This document shows positions 36,411 to 44,169 of a DNA stretch of 52,439 nucleotides, piece after piece. The stretch spans positions 1 through 52,439 of the forward strand of contig CAJFTO010000018.1 of NCBI GenBank assembly GCA_904419955.1, written 5' to 3'. Numbering within the stretch: position 1 is the stretch's first letter; every line of letters begins with the position of its first letter. A model generated the notes under the pieces. It searched no databases. It saw only the letters and a list, made by a program, of their open reading frames with translations, and was not told the origin of the DNA. Source of the stretch: Candidatus Roslinia caecavium. GTDB lineage: Bacteria; Bacillota; Clostridia; Monoglobales; Monoglobaceae. A program made the position numbers and the translations under genes.

Positions 36411-36668
36411 GTAATCACAAAGAAGAAAGGTAAGTAAACACAGATATAATAATAAAAATTATATTTCTTTACTTAACAAGTATTTTTTGTAAGGCTTATA
36501 ACAAAAAGATATTGCTGTTTGTAAAATGCGCTTTATCTTTCGTCGTAAGCTAATATAAAACACTTTGAGACGTTTTCCTTAAAGGCCGTTATTTTATGAC
36601 GTGATTTACTAAAAAGGTCAGGTTTAACGTATCGGCGGAGGAAAGTATTTTAACTGGAGGTGGTCGAA

Positions 36669-36725
36669 GTGTTTTATGATGAATCAGAAACGCCGCTCCA
36701 CCTTAACTTCAGCTACTTGGCGTAA
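36669..36725 (+). CDS. Possible 18-codon micro-ORF inside the large RNA
   Basis: GTG start 5 nt after GGAGGTGG, encoding MFYDESETPLHLNFSYLA. The ribosome site can pair with CCACCT inside the frame (36698-36703), and the start lies in an RNA hairpin, so it would be occluded when folded. No family is recognised. It may be chance or a translated element that senses or refolds the RNA. Confidence 0.25.
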   Translation: MFYDESETPLHLNFSYLA

Positions 36726-37642
36726 GCTGTATTTACAAAGTGAGCCGGATTCATGAGAACAACTTACAATTCGGTATATAAGCTTATACGAGAACAACTC
36801 CAAGCTATAGAATGTATCGCTGTTATATACGGCTAAAGAGCAGTTAGACTGGAAAGTTTAAAAACGTATATAATATGTTTTTAATTATAGAAACTGGCTT
36901 TAAAAAGCGCCGGGTTTCGGAAGTGGACGTAGATTCGAGAGTTTTGCTAAAGAGAAAGGCAAAATGATAAGCATGTTTAAGGTATATTAAGTAATATGCC
37001 AAAACAGGGATGTTTGATTACGAGGTTTGGTTTGAGATAGGATTTTAAATACTTACAGGGGTCGCTTGTAAAGTTTAAAATAACGACGATGATCCAAAGA
37101 ATCGATGATAAGAGATCGAAATGCAGCGGTTATCGTAATCTCGAATTAAAGATTTATTCTAAATAAGTCCGCGGTGCGTTGGAAATATAAAAACGTATGC
37201 TATGCGCGGATCGTAATAAATATCCTGCGAAACTATAATATATAGAAGTAGCGGTTTAATAGAATTTACAAAGGTTTTGGCAGTGAAGATGGTAAGTAAA
37301 TACCATGTATTTCAGATTCAGAGTTATTGATTACCTTTAAAAGGAAACTCGGGATAGAATATATATCTAACGATGATATATATTTGACAGAATTATATGG
37401 ATGTTGTATTGAGGATAAAGAATATAAGATAAAGAGGTTCATATAATACATTCTAAAGTTTCCGTATTGAGTATCTTTATTGTAAGGTAGAGAGTGAGAT
37501 AAATACAAAATGAGTTGTATTGTGAGACAATAAACGATACGTTTGACGTTCCGGATAATATAGTTTTCGGAAATGGATAATCTGAGTTATAGAAGTACAA
37601 AGATCACTGTTTAGCGAGTGGTAATTCAAGAATTCATTATAT

Positions 37643-37671
37643 GAGACGGCTGATTTAGCCGTCTCTTTTTT
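37643..37671 (+). terminator. Terminator of the large RNA
   Basis: GAGACGGCT (37643-37651) pairs with AGCCGTCTC (37657-37665) on a GATTT loop, followed by six to seven T. Confidence 0.92.
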
Positions 37672-37729
37672 GATCAAATAACTCGACCGGCGCGCAAAAC
37701 TTGACGTTCGTCGCGGCGGAGCTGTAAAC

Positions 37730-37775
37730 TAAAAAAAATAAAGCGGATCTCGATTAAAACTCGGATCCGCTTTTT
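37730..37775. terminator. Bidirectional terminator between large RNA and MerR gene
   Basis: AAGCGGATC (37741-37749) pairs with GATCCGCTT (37764-37772); a T-run follows on the plus strand and an A-run precedes it, so it also serves the minus-strand MerR gene. Confidence 0.82.
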
Positions 37776-37784
37776 ATAAACAAA

Positions 37785-38243
37785 TCAATCTTCGCGATGC
37801 ATTCTTTTGAGGCTCTCGCACGCGGCGCGAAGTTCCTCGGGGACGTCGCTAATGTCCATATCGCGCATGACGTCGGTCGTTCCGGCTTCCTTGGCGGTTT
37901 GGTAATACCAGCATTTGTAGTCGAGTATGTCGAGCGTGTTTTGAAGCTGACGCATCTGCTCTTTAACGTTTTCGCGGCGCTTTAAAAACAGCTCCAAACG
38001 TTCGTCTATCGTCTCGTCGCCCTTTAAGGCCATATCGATAAACCGTTTTATATCCTTTATCGGCATACCGGTTTTTTTAAGGCAGTCTATCACAAACAGC
38101 CATTCGAAATCTTTTTCCTGAAACATTCGTATCCCGCCGCCCGATCTCTCGACGAACGGGAGCAGTCCTTCTTTATCGTAGTACCTTATAGTTGAAGGCG
38201 CGACGCCCAAAACTTTGGCGGTTTCGCCGACCGTATAAACCAT
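37785..38243 (-). CDS. MerR-family transcriptional regulator
   Basis: A 152-residue regulator: a winged helix YTVGETAKVLGVAPSTIRYYDKEGLLPF (about 2-30), a wing with GGIRMFQEKDFEWL, and a dimerisation coiled coil (about 75-125). It lacks metal-site cysteines apart from single ones at Cys64 and Cys115 (approximate), so thiol or aldehyde sensing is possible. It is divergent from an iron alcohol dehydrogenase with a MerR-type promoter between them, the AdhR-adhA layout. The start is ATG 38243 behind GGAGG (38259-38255); a longer frame adds 14 residues without a ribosome site. Confidence 0.9.
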   Translation of the reverse strand: MVYTVGETAKVLGVAPSTIRYYDKEGLLPFVERSGGGIRMFQEKDFEWLFVIDCLKKTGMPIKDIKRFIDMALKGDETIDERLELFLKRRENVKEQMRQLQNTLDILDYKCWYYQTAKEAGTTDVMRDMDISDVPEELRAACESLKRMHRED

Positions 38244-38300
38244 ATATCCGTATACCTCCGTTTCTGAGCAAATAAAAATAAACATTTTCTATAAAAGTTC

Positions 38301-38331
38301 TTGACTTAAAGTTGACTTTAACTATTATAAT
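38301..38331 (+). promoter_or_regulatory. MerR-type promoter (site C) of the alcohol dehydrogenase
   Basis: TTGACT (38301-38306), 19-bp spacer, TATAAT (38326-38331). The perfect dyad TTAAAGT-TG-ACTTTAA spans 38306-38321. Position between a MerR gene and its divergent neighbour makes this the best-supported MerR target in the window. Confidence 0.88.
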
Positions 38332-38408
38332 AATATCGAACTTACAAATATATTGTAAAGCATCAGAGAGAAAAAGTCAAGCCAAGAAGAATGGAGGAGA
38401 ATATTATT

Positions 38409-39581
38409 ATGGAAAAATTCAATTATTTCGTACCCACGCAGGCTCTGTTCGGCAGCGGACGGCTGAATGAACTTAGCAAGCAGGAGATGCCCGGCAAAAA
38501 AGGACTTATCGTTATATCAAACGGAAAATCTATCCGCAAGAACGGGTATCTGGCTCGGGTCGAAGAGCAGCTTAAGCTGGCGGGGATAGAATACGCGGTA
38601 TTTGATAAAATACAGGCTAATCCGCTTAAAGATACGGTTATGGAAGGCGGAGCTATCGCTCGTGAAAACGGATGCGATTTTATCGTGGCTCTCGGCGGAG
38701 GCAGCGTGATGGACGCTTCAAAGGGGATCGCGGTCGTCGCGGTAAACGACGGGGATCTTTGGGATTATATCGGATCCGGTACGGGAAAAGGCAAGGGGAT
38801 TAAAAACGCTCCGCTTCCGATAATAGCGATCACAACCACGGCGGGAACCGGTTCCGAGACCGACTGCGGCGGAGTTATTACGAACGCGGATACAAACGAA
38901 AAGACGGGGCTGGTGCATCCGTCACTGTTCCCAAAGCTTGCGATAATAGATCCAGAACTGATGAAGAGCGTTCCGCCTAAGTTTACCGCTTATCAGGGAT
39001 TTGACGCGTTGTTCCACAGCGTGGAGGGATATATTTCAAAAACGGCGAACCCAATGAGCGACATGGTCGGTTCGACCGCTATAAAGAATATAGGAAAATA
39101 TCTCGCAAGAGCGGTCAAAGACGGAAACGATATGGAGGCGAGAGAACATGTAGCTTTTGCCAATTATTTGTCAGGAATAGAAATGTGCGTAGGCTCGACG
39201 TCGAGTCAACATTCGCTCGAACACGCTATGAGCGCATATCATCAGGAGCTTCCGCACGGAGCCGGATTGATCATGCTGAGTAAGTCGTATTTTTCATTCT
39301 TTATAGATAAGCATGAGTGCGACGACAGATTTATAGAGCTCGCGAAGTTTTTAGGCATGGAAGAGGCCGAAAAACCAGAGGATTTTATTGCTGCGCTTAC
39401 CAAGCTTCAAAACGATTGCGGCGTCGGCGATCTGAATATGTCGGACTACGGAATAACGCCCGACGAGTTTGAGAAGATGGCGAAGAACGCAATGGATACG
39501 ATGGGCGGGCTGTTTATGTGCGATAGATATTCGCTTACTCTTTCGGATTGTGTTGAGATCTATACTAAAGCGTATAAATAA
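38409..39581 (+). CDS. Iron-containing alcohol dehydrogenase
   Basis: A 390-residue family III dehydrogenase. Seen: LFGSGRLNEL and GGGSVMDASKGIA (NAD(P)-binding), TTAGTGSETDCGGVIT, FDALFHSVEGYIS and SSQHSLEHAMSAYHQELPHGAGL, which carry the Asp and three His ligands of the family's metal site. It interconverts an alcohol and an aldehyde or ketone with NAD(P)H in the cytosol. The start is ATG 38409 behind GGAGGAG; an ATG at 38391 precedes that site. Under the adjacent MerR promoter it probably removes toxic aldehydes (inference from the AdhR system). Confidence 0.93.
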   Translation: MEKFNYFVPTQALFGSGRLNELSKQEMPGKKGLIVISNGKSIRKNGYLARVEEQLKLAGIEYAVFDKIQANPLKDTVMEGGAIARENGCDFIVALGGGSVMDASKGIAVVAVNDGDLWDYIGSGTGKGKGIKNAPLPIIAITTTAGTGSETDCGGVITNADTNEKTGLVHPSLFPKLAIIDPELMKSVPPKFTAYQGFDALFHSVEGYISKTANPMSDMVGSTAIKNIGKYLARAVKDGNDMEAREHVAFANYLSGIEMCVGSTSSQHSLEHAMSAYHQELPHGAGLIMLSKSYFSFFIDKHECDDRFIELAKFLGMEEAEKPEDFIAALTKLQNDCGVGDLNMSDYGITPDEFEKMAKNAMDTMGGLFMCDRYSLTLSDCVEIYTKAYK

Positions 39582-39640
39582 TATCATATAAACGAAGCCC
39601 GGCGGGCTATTTCGGGCGGCGATAAAAACAGAATATGAAA

Positions 39641-39676
39641 AACCGCCGCGGTATAAAACGTTCGCGGCGGTTATGT
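39641..39676. terminator. Bidirectional terminator between adh and ispE
   Basis: AACCGCCGCG (39641-39650) pairs with CGCGGCGGTT (39663-39672) with T-runs possible on both strands. Confidence 0.82.
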
Positions 39677-39687
39677 TTTTGGTTCAA

Positions 39688-40482
39688 TTAAAATATTCCG
39701 AATACGCTCGTTCCGCTGCCGCTCATCATAGCGATCCTGGCGCCCTTTTCCATAAGCCGCGCCTTGTATTCGGCTACGATCGGGTATGCCGGGATCGTCA
39801 CGGTTTCGAGAATGTTGCCCATATGCGAGATCATTTCGTCAAGGTTTGCGTTCCTGATCCCGGACACGATCCCGTCGATATCCAGTCCGTCCGGCTTCTT
39901 GGTATAGTCGAGACGTTCGTATACCCATTTGGTGGATACGGATACGTTCGGCTTCATTATTTCGTATTTGAACTCGGGCGGATCGGGAAGAGGGGTAAGT
40001 ATCTCGCCTATGCCCTCGGCCAGAACGCAGCCGCCGTGTATGCAAAACGGTATGTCGGCGCCGTATCTGCAGCCAAGTTCCATCTTGTCGGCTAAGCTCA
40101 GCGGAGAGGCGAGAAGTTCGTTGAGTCCGTCGATAACTCCCGCGGCGTCGGCGCTGCCGCCGGCCATTCCGGCGCCCATAGGTATGCGCTTTTCGATACG
40201 GATGTCCGCGCCGAACGGACTACCGACTTCGTCCAAAAACGCCCTCGCGGTCCTGTACGCAAGATTATCCGCGCCGAGCGGCATATCGGAATCTCCCGAT
40301 ATATTTATTACGCCGTCATCGCGCAGGCTAACGGTTACGATATCCGACATATCGACCTGCATCATGACCATGCGCACGTCGTGGTAGCCGTTCTCGCGTT
40401 TGCCGATAACGTCTATGCCGAGGTTTATCTTAGCTTTGCAGTTTAGCTTTATCTTATTTTCTGTTTTCTCTAAAATTTGCAT
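39688..40482 (-). CDS. ispE: 4-diphosphocytidyl-2-C-methyl-D-erythritol kinase, shortened C terminus
   Basis: A GHMP kinase of the MEP isoprenoid route: it phosphorylates the 2-hydroxyl of CDP-ME. Seen: CKAKINLGIDVIGKRENGYHDV, IEKRIPMGAGMAGGSADAAGVI (ATP loop), GADIPFCIHGG and MMSGSGTSVFGIF. The frame stops directly after this last motif at 264 residues, whereas relatives known to me continue for about 20-30 residues; the stop is followed within 20 nt by a terminator, so no lost exon-like remainder is visible. ATG follows GAGGGAG. It runs 50 bp after the cyclophilin gene on the same strand. Confidence 0.93.
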   Translation of the reverse strand: MQILEKTENKIKLNCKAKINLGIDVIGKRENGYHDVRMVMMQVDMSDIVTVSLRDDGVINISGDSDMPLGADNLAYRTARAFLDEVGSPFGADIRIEKRIPMGAGMAGGSADAAGVIDGLNELLASPLSLADKMELGCRYGADIPFCIHGGCVLAEGIGEILTPLPDPPEFKYEIMKPNVSVSTKWVYERLDYTKKPDGLDIDGIVSGIRNANLDEMISHMGNILETVTIPAYPIVAEYKARLMEKGARIAMMSGSGTSVFGIF

Positions 40483-40531
40483 TTTCTCCCTCGCAGGTAT
40501 CCGGACGCGCCGTATTTTTGTTAACGAAAGT

Positions 40532-41104
40532 TTAGATCCTTTTAGCTTCTTTTATAACGATCGGGGTCGAAGGATATCCGGAGCTGTTTCTCTCTATCTC
40601 CAAAAATCCGTCGACGGTCTCCATTCCCTCGGTCACTTTGCCGAATACGGCGTACTGTCCGTCGAGCTGAGGCAGGTCCGTGTAGCAGATATAGAACTGA
40701 CTGCTCGCCGAGTCCGGGTCGCTAGATCTCGCCATAGCTACGGAACCGCGCTCGTGCGTAAGCGTGTTTTGAGTGAACCCGTTACTCGAAAATTCGCCCG
40801 GTATGGTCTCGTCGCTTCCGCCCGTGCCGTTGCCGTTAGGGTCGCCGCCCTGGGCTACGAAATCGTCTATGACTCTGTGGAAGGTCAGCCCGTTATAAAA
40901 GCCTTCGTCGACCAGCTTTAAGAAGTTGGCGCAGGTCTCGGGAGCTTGATCGGGATATACTTCTACCGTGAACGTCTTTCCATCTTCCATAGTGAATTGC
41001 ACGGTGTTGGAATCCGCGGTCCCGGTCTGAGAACAGCCCGTAAATACGCAGGCCGCGACGAGAGCCAGAAACAGCGACATGGTTTTTAAAAGTTTGGTTT
41101 TCAT
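40532..41104 (-). CDS. Cyclophilin-type peptidyl-prolyl isomerase lipoprotein
   Basis: A 190-residue protein with a lipoprotein signal (about 1-24, ACVFTGCSQ) and a cyclophilin domain: EVYPDQAPETCANFLKLVDEGFYNGLTFHRVIDDFVAQGGDP, then RGSVAMARSSDPDSASSQFYIC, LDGQYAVFGKVTEGM. It should isomerise Xaa-Pro bonds of exported proteins at the outer face of the membrane. A TTGACA-16-TATAAT promoter lies upstream at 41221-41248 (minus strand). AAAGG precedes the ATG at 41104. Confidence 0.93.
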   Translation of the reverse strand: MKTKLLKTMSLFLALVAACVFTGCSQTGTADSNTVQFTMEDGKTFTVEVYPDQAPETCANFLKLVDEGFYNGLTFHRVIDDFVAQGGDPNGNGTGGSDETIPGEFSSNGFTQNTLTHERGSVAMARSSDPDSASSQFYICYTDLPQLDGQYAVFGKVTEGMETVDGFLEIERNSSGYPSTPIVIKEAKRI

Positions 41105-41220
41105 ATCGTTTTTTTCAGCCTTTCTGTCCGCATATTATTGTTATTCGTATGATTCGGTATCCTGCGGATCCGGATACCGACCCAAAGCAAGCCGGTCTTA
41201 GACCCGCTTCGAATATTTTT

Positions 41221-41248
41221 ATTATACATTATATAAAAATTATGTCAA
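41221..41248 (-). promoter_or_regulatory. SigA-type promoter of the cyclophilin gene
   Basis: Minus strand TTGACA (41248-41243), 16-bp spacer, TATAAT (41226-41221). A GGTATCC/GGATACC hairpin (about 41157-41179) lies in the leader. Confidence 0.7.
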
Positions 41249-41482
41249 TAATATTCAGTAAGATATACCCGCCAAGATATATCCGCCGGGCGCGGAAACG
41301 ACGGAGGAGAGGGGAAATCGGAACCTTTCGCGTGCCGCGGCGAATGACGCTCTGCAAATGAAACTTTGTTTCGGTTCGGCGGATGCGGCGACGATTCGCG
41401 TATTCGGATATAGACGTACATTTTGCGCTGCTTTGTTTTAAAATCTTATTAAGAATGTTAATAGAAAATTTACATAAAAATC
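41249..41482. other. Intergenic stretch upstream of ftsH promoter
   Basis: No gene, repeat or clear regulatory site recognised. Confidence 0.35.
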
Positions 41483-41511
41483 TTGTATTTACAAAAGAAT
41501 TATGCTATAAT
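41483..41511 (+). promoter_or_regulatory. SigA-type promoter of ftsH
   Basis: TTGTAT (41483-41488), 17-bp spacer, TATAAT (41506-41511). Confidence 0.75.
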
Positions 41512-41517
41512 CTATTT

Positions 41518-41768
41518 TTAGTTTAGCCGTTGAACCGAGCTAACGTATTACGCGGCGAGTTTGACAGTACGCCGATAGAGTCGGCTTTGATAATAGCGGA
41601 AGAGATAGCGCGATATGTCGGGTTCGAGTTAGGCTGCGGGACGGTTTTGCGGCGAAACATGGCTAAGACTTAAATTAACGTATGCGGCTGTTTGGGCGCC
41701 GCAAACATTTTGAGAATAGACTGCGTATGATTTCAATTTATAGATAGAGCTGAATAGGAGGCGAAGGA
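41518..41768 (+). other. Long structured 5' leader of ftsH
   Basis: About 250 nt. Hairpin GCCGA/TCGGC near 41570-41586, and a 9-bp long-range stem TTTGCGGCG (41646-41654) with CGCCGCAAA (41697-41705). No known riboswitch or thermosensor was recognised. Confidence 0.4.
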
Positions 41769-43736
41769 GTGAATAAATATTTAAAGGGGTTTGGTTTTTA
41801 TTTTTTGCTGTTCGCGGTTATAATTGTGGTATTCGCGCTTACAAATATACCGAGCCAGGAGACTAAAGAGATTTATTCTGACCTTGTAGTAAAAATTCAA
41901 AATCATGAGGTAAAAGAACTTAGTATAGTAGACGACGTCGCTACCGCTACGTTAAACGACGATTCGGAGATAACGGTCGAGGTGCCGAGCTACGAGACCC
42001 TCAAGGAGGACGTCGGCTCTACGATGGACGATCAGATAAGAGACGGATCGCTCAAAGTCGAGACGCCGCTTCCCTACAGTCCGCCGTGGTGGCTCACGCT
42101 GTTGCCGTCGGTCGGCTTGGTGATACTTCTGCTGGTATTTTGGTTCGTGTTTATGCAGCAGGCAGGCGGCGGCGGAGGCGGCGGCCGAGGCGTTATGAAC
42201 TTCGGCAAGAGCAAGGCTAAGCTCACCACCGATCCTAAGCACAAAAAGACGTTTGACGACGTGGCGGGAGCGGACGAGGAGAAGGAGGAACTCAAGGAGA
42301 TCGTAGAGTTCCTGAAATCCCCAGAGAGATTCCGTCAGCTCGGCGCGAGAATACCTAAGGGCGTGCTGCTCGTAGGTCCGCCGGGAACGGGTAAAACTTT
42401 GCTCGCCAAAGCCGTGGCGGGCGAGGCGGGCGTTCCGTTCTTCTCGATATCGGGTTCGGACTTCGTGGAGATGTTCGTCGGAGTCGGCGCGTCGCGAGTC
42501 AGAGACTTATTCGATAACGCTAAGAAAAATTCGCCGTGTATAATATTCATCGACGAGATCGACGCGGTCGGACGCCACAGAGGCGCGGGCCTTGGCGGCG
42601 GTCACGACGAGAGAGAGCAGACGCTCAATCAGTTGCTCGTAGAGATGGACGGCTTCGGCGTGAACGAGGGAATAATCATAATCGCGGCTACTAACAGACC
42701 GGATATCCTCGATCCGGCGCTCTTAAGACCGGGCAGATTCGACAGGCAGGTCGTGGTAGACGTGCCGGACGTAGCGGGAAGAGAGGCGATACTCAAGGTC
42801 CACACCAGAGGCAAGCCGCTCGGCCGCGACGTAAGACTGGACGTTTTGGCTAAGACCACGATCGGATTTACCGGCGCCGATCTTGAAAATCTTGTTAACG
42901 AGGCGGCTCTGGCAGCGGCGAGACAGAACAAGACCGAGATATCGATGCGCGATCTTGAAGAGTCGATCATGAAGGTCGTAGCCGGACCTGAGAAAAAGAG
43001 CAAAAAGATCACAGACCGCGAGAAGAAGCTCACCGCGTTTCACGAGGCGGGTCACGCGGTCGTATCCAAGATGCTGCCGACTCAGGACAGAGTCCATCAG
43101 GTGTCTATTATACCGAGAGGCCGCGCGGGCGGATATACGCTGTCTTTGCCTAAGGAGGATTCGAGCTACAACTCCAAGACCGAGATGATAGAGGAGATCG
43201 TAGTCCTGCTCGGCGGAAGAGTAGCAGAGCAGCTCGCTTTGGGCGATATAAGCACGGGAGCCTCCAACGACTTAGAGCGCGCTACAAAGATCGCCAAGTC
43301 CATGGTCATGAAGTACGGCATGAGCGAGAAGCTCGGCGCAAGGACTTTCGGCGGTCAGAATGAAGAGGTGTTCTTGGGGCGCGACTACGGTCACACCATA
43401 GACTACAGCCAGGAGACCGCGGCTTTGATCGACGAGGAGATACACGACATCATAACCGATTGCTATAAGCGGTGCGAGAGCATTCTGACCGAGAAGAAGG
43501 ATAAGCTCGAGACCGTAGCTAACCTCCTGCTTGAGAAAGAGAAGATAGAGGCCGACGAGTTTGATATGATATTTGTAGATAACGACGCCAACGTTGAAAA
43601 AACGGAGGACGGCGGCGAAGCGAATACTACCGGCGGCGAGGAAACGGCCCCGGAGACCGGAGTTGACGAGTCGAACACTAAAGACGACGCGTCGAGACCG
43701 GTAAGCGGAAACGCGGAGTTTAAGAAGGAACCGTAA
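41769..43736 (+). CDS. ftsH: ATP-dependent zinc metalloprotease FtsH
   Basis: A 655-residue membrane AAA protease that removes misfolded or unassembled membrane proteins and regulators. Order: helix 1 (about 8-27), an extracytoplasmic domain, helix 2 (about 107-130), a Gly-rich linker, Walker A GPPGTGKT (about 204), Walker B IIFIDEID, second region of homology [18 protein letters not shown], and zinc motif HEAGH (about 426) with a later acidic ligand. A C-terminal acidic low-complexity tail (about 610-655) is species-specific. GTG start behind AGGAGG. It has its own promoter and a long structured leader. Confidence 0.97.
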   Translation: MNKYLKGFGFYFLLFAVIIVVFALTNIPSQETKEIYSDLVVKIQNHEVKELSIVDDVATATLNDDSEITVEVPSYETLKEDVGSTMDDQIRDGSLKVETPLPYSPPWWLTLLPSVGLVILLLVFWFVFMQQAGGGGGGGRGVMNFGKSKAKLTTDPKHKKTFDDVAGADEEKEELKEIVEFLKSPERFRQLGARIPKGVLLVGPPGTGKTLLAKAVAGEAGVPFFSISGSDFVEMFVGVGASRVRDLFDNAKKNSPCIIFIDEIDAVGRHRGAGLGGGHDEREQTLNQLLVEMDGFGVNEGIIIIAATNRPDILDPALLRPGRFDRQVVVDVPDVAGREAILKVHTRGKPLGRDVRLDVLAKTTIGFTGADLENLVNEAALAAARQNKTEISMRDLEESIMKVVAGPEKKSKKITDREKKLTAFHEAGHAVVSKMLPTQDRVHQVSIIPRGRAGGYTLSLPKEDSSYNSKTEMIEEIVVLLGGRVAEQLALGDISTGASNDLERATKIAKSMVMKYGMSEKLGARTFGGQNEEVFLGRDYGHTIDYSQETAALIDEEIHDIITDCYKRCESILTEKKDKLETVANLLLEKEKIEADEFDMIFVDNDANVEKTEDGGEANTTGGEETAPETGVDESNTKDDASRPVSGNAEFKKEP

Positions 43737-43770
43737 GTTTAATAGAGTCTGTTTTGGACGTATATAATTA

Positions 43771-43810
43771 CCGCCGTCTGAGCGAGCGCCGCCCGGACGG
43801 CGGCGTTTTG
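43771..43810 (+). terminator. Terminator of ftsH
   Basis: CCGCCGTC (43771-43778) pairs with GACGGCGG (43796-43803), then CGTTTTG. Confidence 0.75.
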
Positions 43811-44008
43811 TCTTAGACTCTCCGAGAGTCGGCGTTTAACCCTACGGAGTACGGTGAAAGTCAGTTATGGGATGCGTATCGACCGAGCCTGCCAAGCGGC
43901 GCGAGAGAGGCGATATTCGTTAAGGGGTTTAGTCTCCGCTCGACCGATTGTAATGCGATTGAATAATTATTCTGCCGAAACGGGGCGGATTTTTAGTTAA
44001 AGGTTATG

Positions 44009-44071
44009 TTTACAAGCATGAACATATGTGTTACAATATCACTGACACGGATAACGCGTGTCTATTTTTTT
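44009..44071 (+). promoter_or_regulatory. typA promoter with start-proximal hairpin
   Basis: TTTACA (44009-44014), 17-bp spacer, TACAAT (44032-44037). At the predicted start lies GACACG/CGTGTC (44044-44049 with 44057-44062) followed by TATTTTTTT, so transcription could stop after about 28 nt or the hairpin could cap the 5' end. The other 150 bp of the region from 43811 hold nothing recognised. Confidence 0.5.
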
Positions 44072-44169
44072 GGAAGTTTGTACTACTCAGGACGGGACAG
44101 GCTTTTAGGATATAATAATATACGAACATATTTTTATAAGCGATAACATATTGAAAGGATGATATAGGG

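Larger units (their letters stand above)
36417..37671 (+). ncRNA. Candidate large structured non-coding RNA, about 1255 nt
   Basis: Bounded by a promoter with consensus spacing and a strong terminator, with no protein gene. Perfect or G-U helices (position pairs): 36431-36438/36468-36475 with inner 36444-36450/36458-36464; 36484-36490/36501-36507; 36669-36674/36688-36693; 36710-36714/36725-36729; 36745-36751/36768-36774; 36858-36865/36877-36884; 36981-36988/36993-37000; 37002-37006/37011-37015 on a GGGA loop; 37042-37049/37074-37081; 37168-37173/37205-37210 with inner 37175-37180/37192-37197; 37270-37275/37333-37338 closing 37289-37294/37301-37306; 37343-37348/37458-37463 closing 37358-37367/37375-37384 and 37392-37399/37440-37447; 37503-37508/37515-37520; 37603-37608/37617-37622. 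C is scarce relative to G. Length exceeds OLE, ROOL and GOLLD as I know them. A degraded locus is the alternative. Confidence 0.72.

Noticed and set aside
36741-36775. GAGCCGG...TTCGGT resembling domain V of a group II intron
   Set aside because: The stem is too short, the loop too long, no GNRA tetraloop and no bulge in the right place; no reverse transcriptase or intron ends are present.
37266-37677. Minus-strand frames of 66-80 codons within the large RNA
   Set aside because: No ribosome sites, no recognisable family, unusual composition, and they lie against a well-bounded plus-strand transcript.
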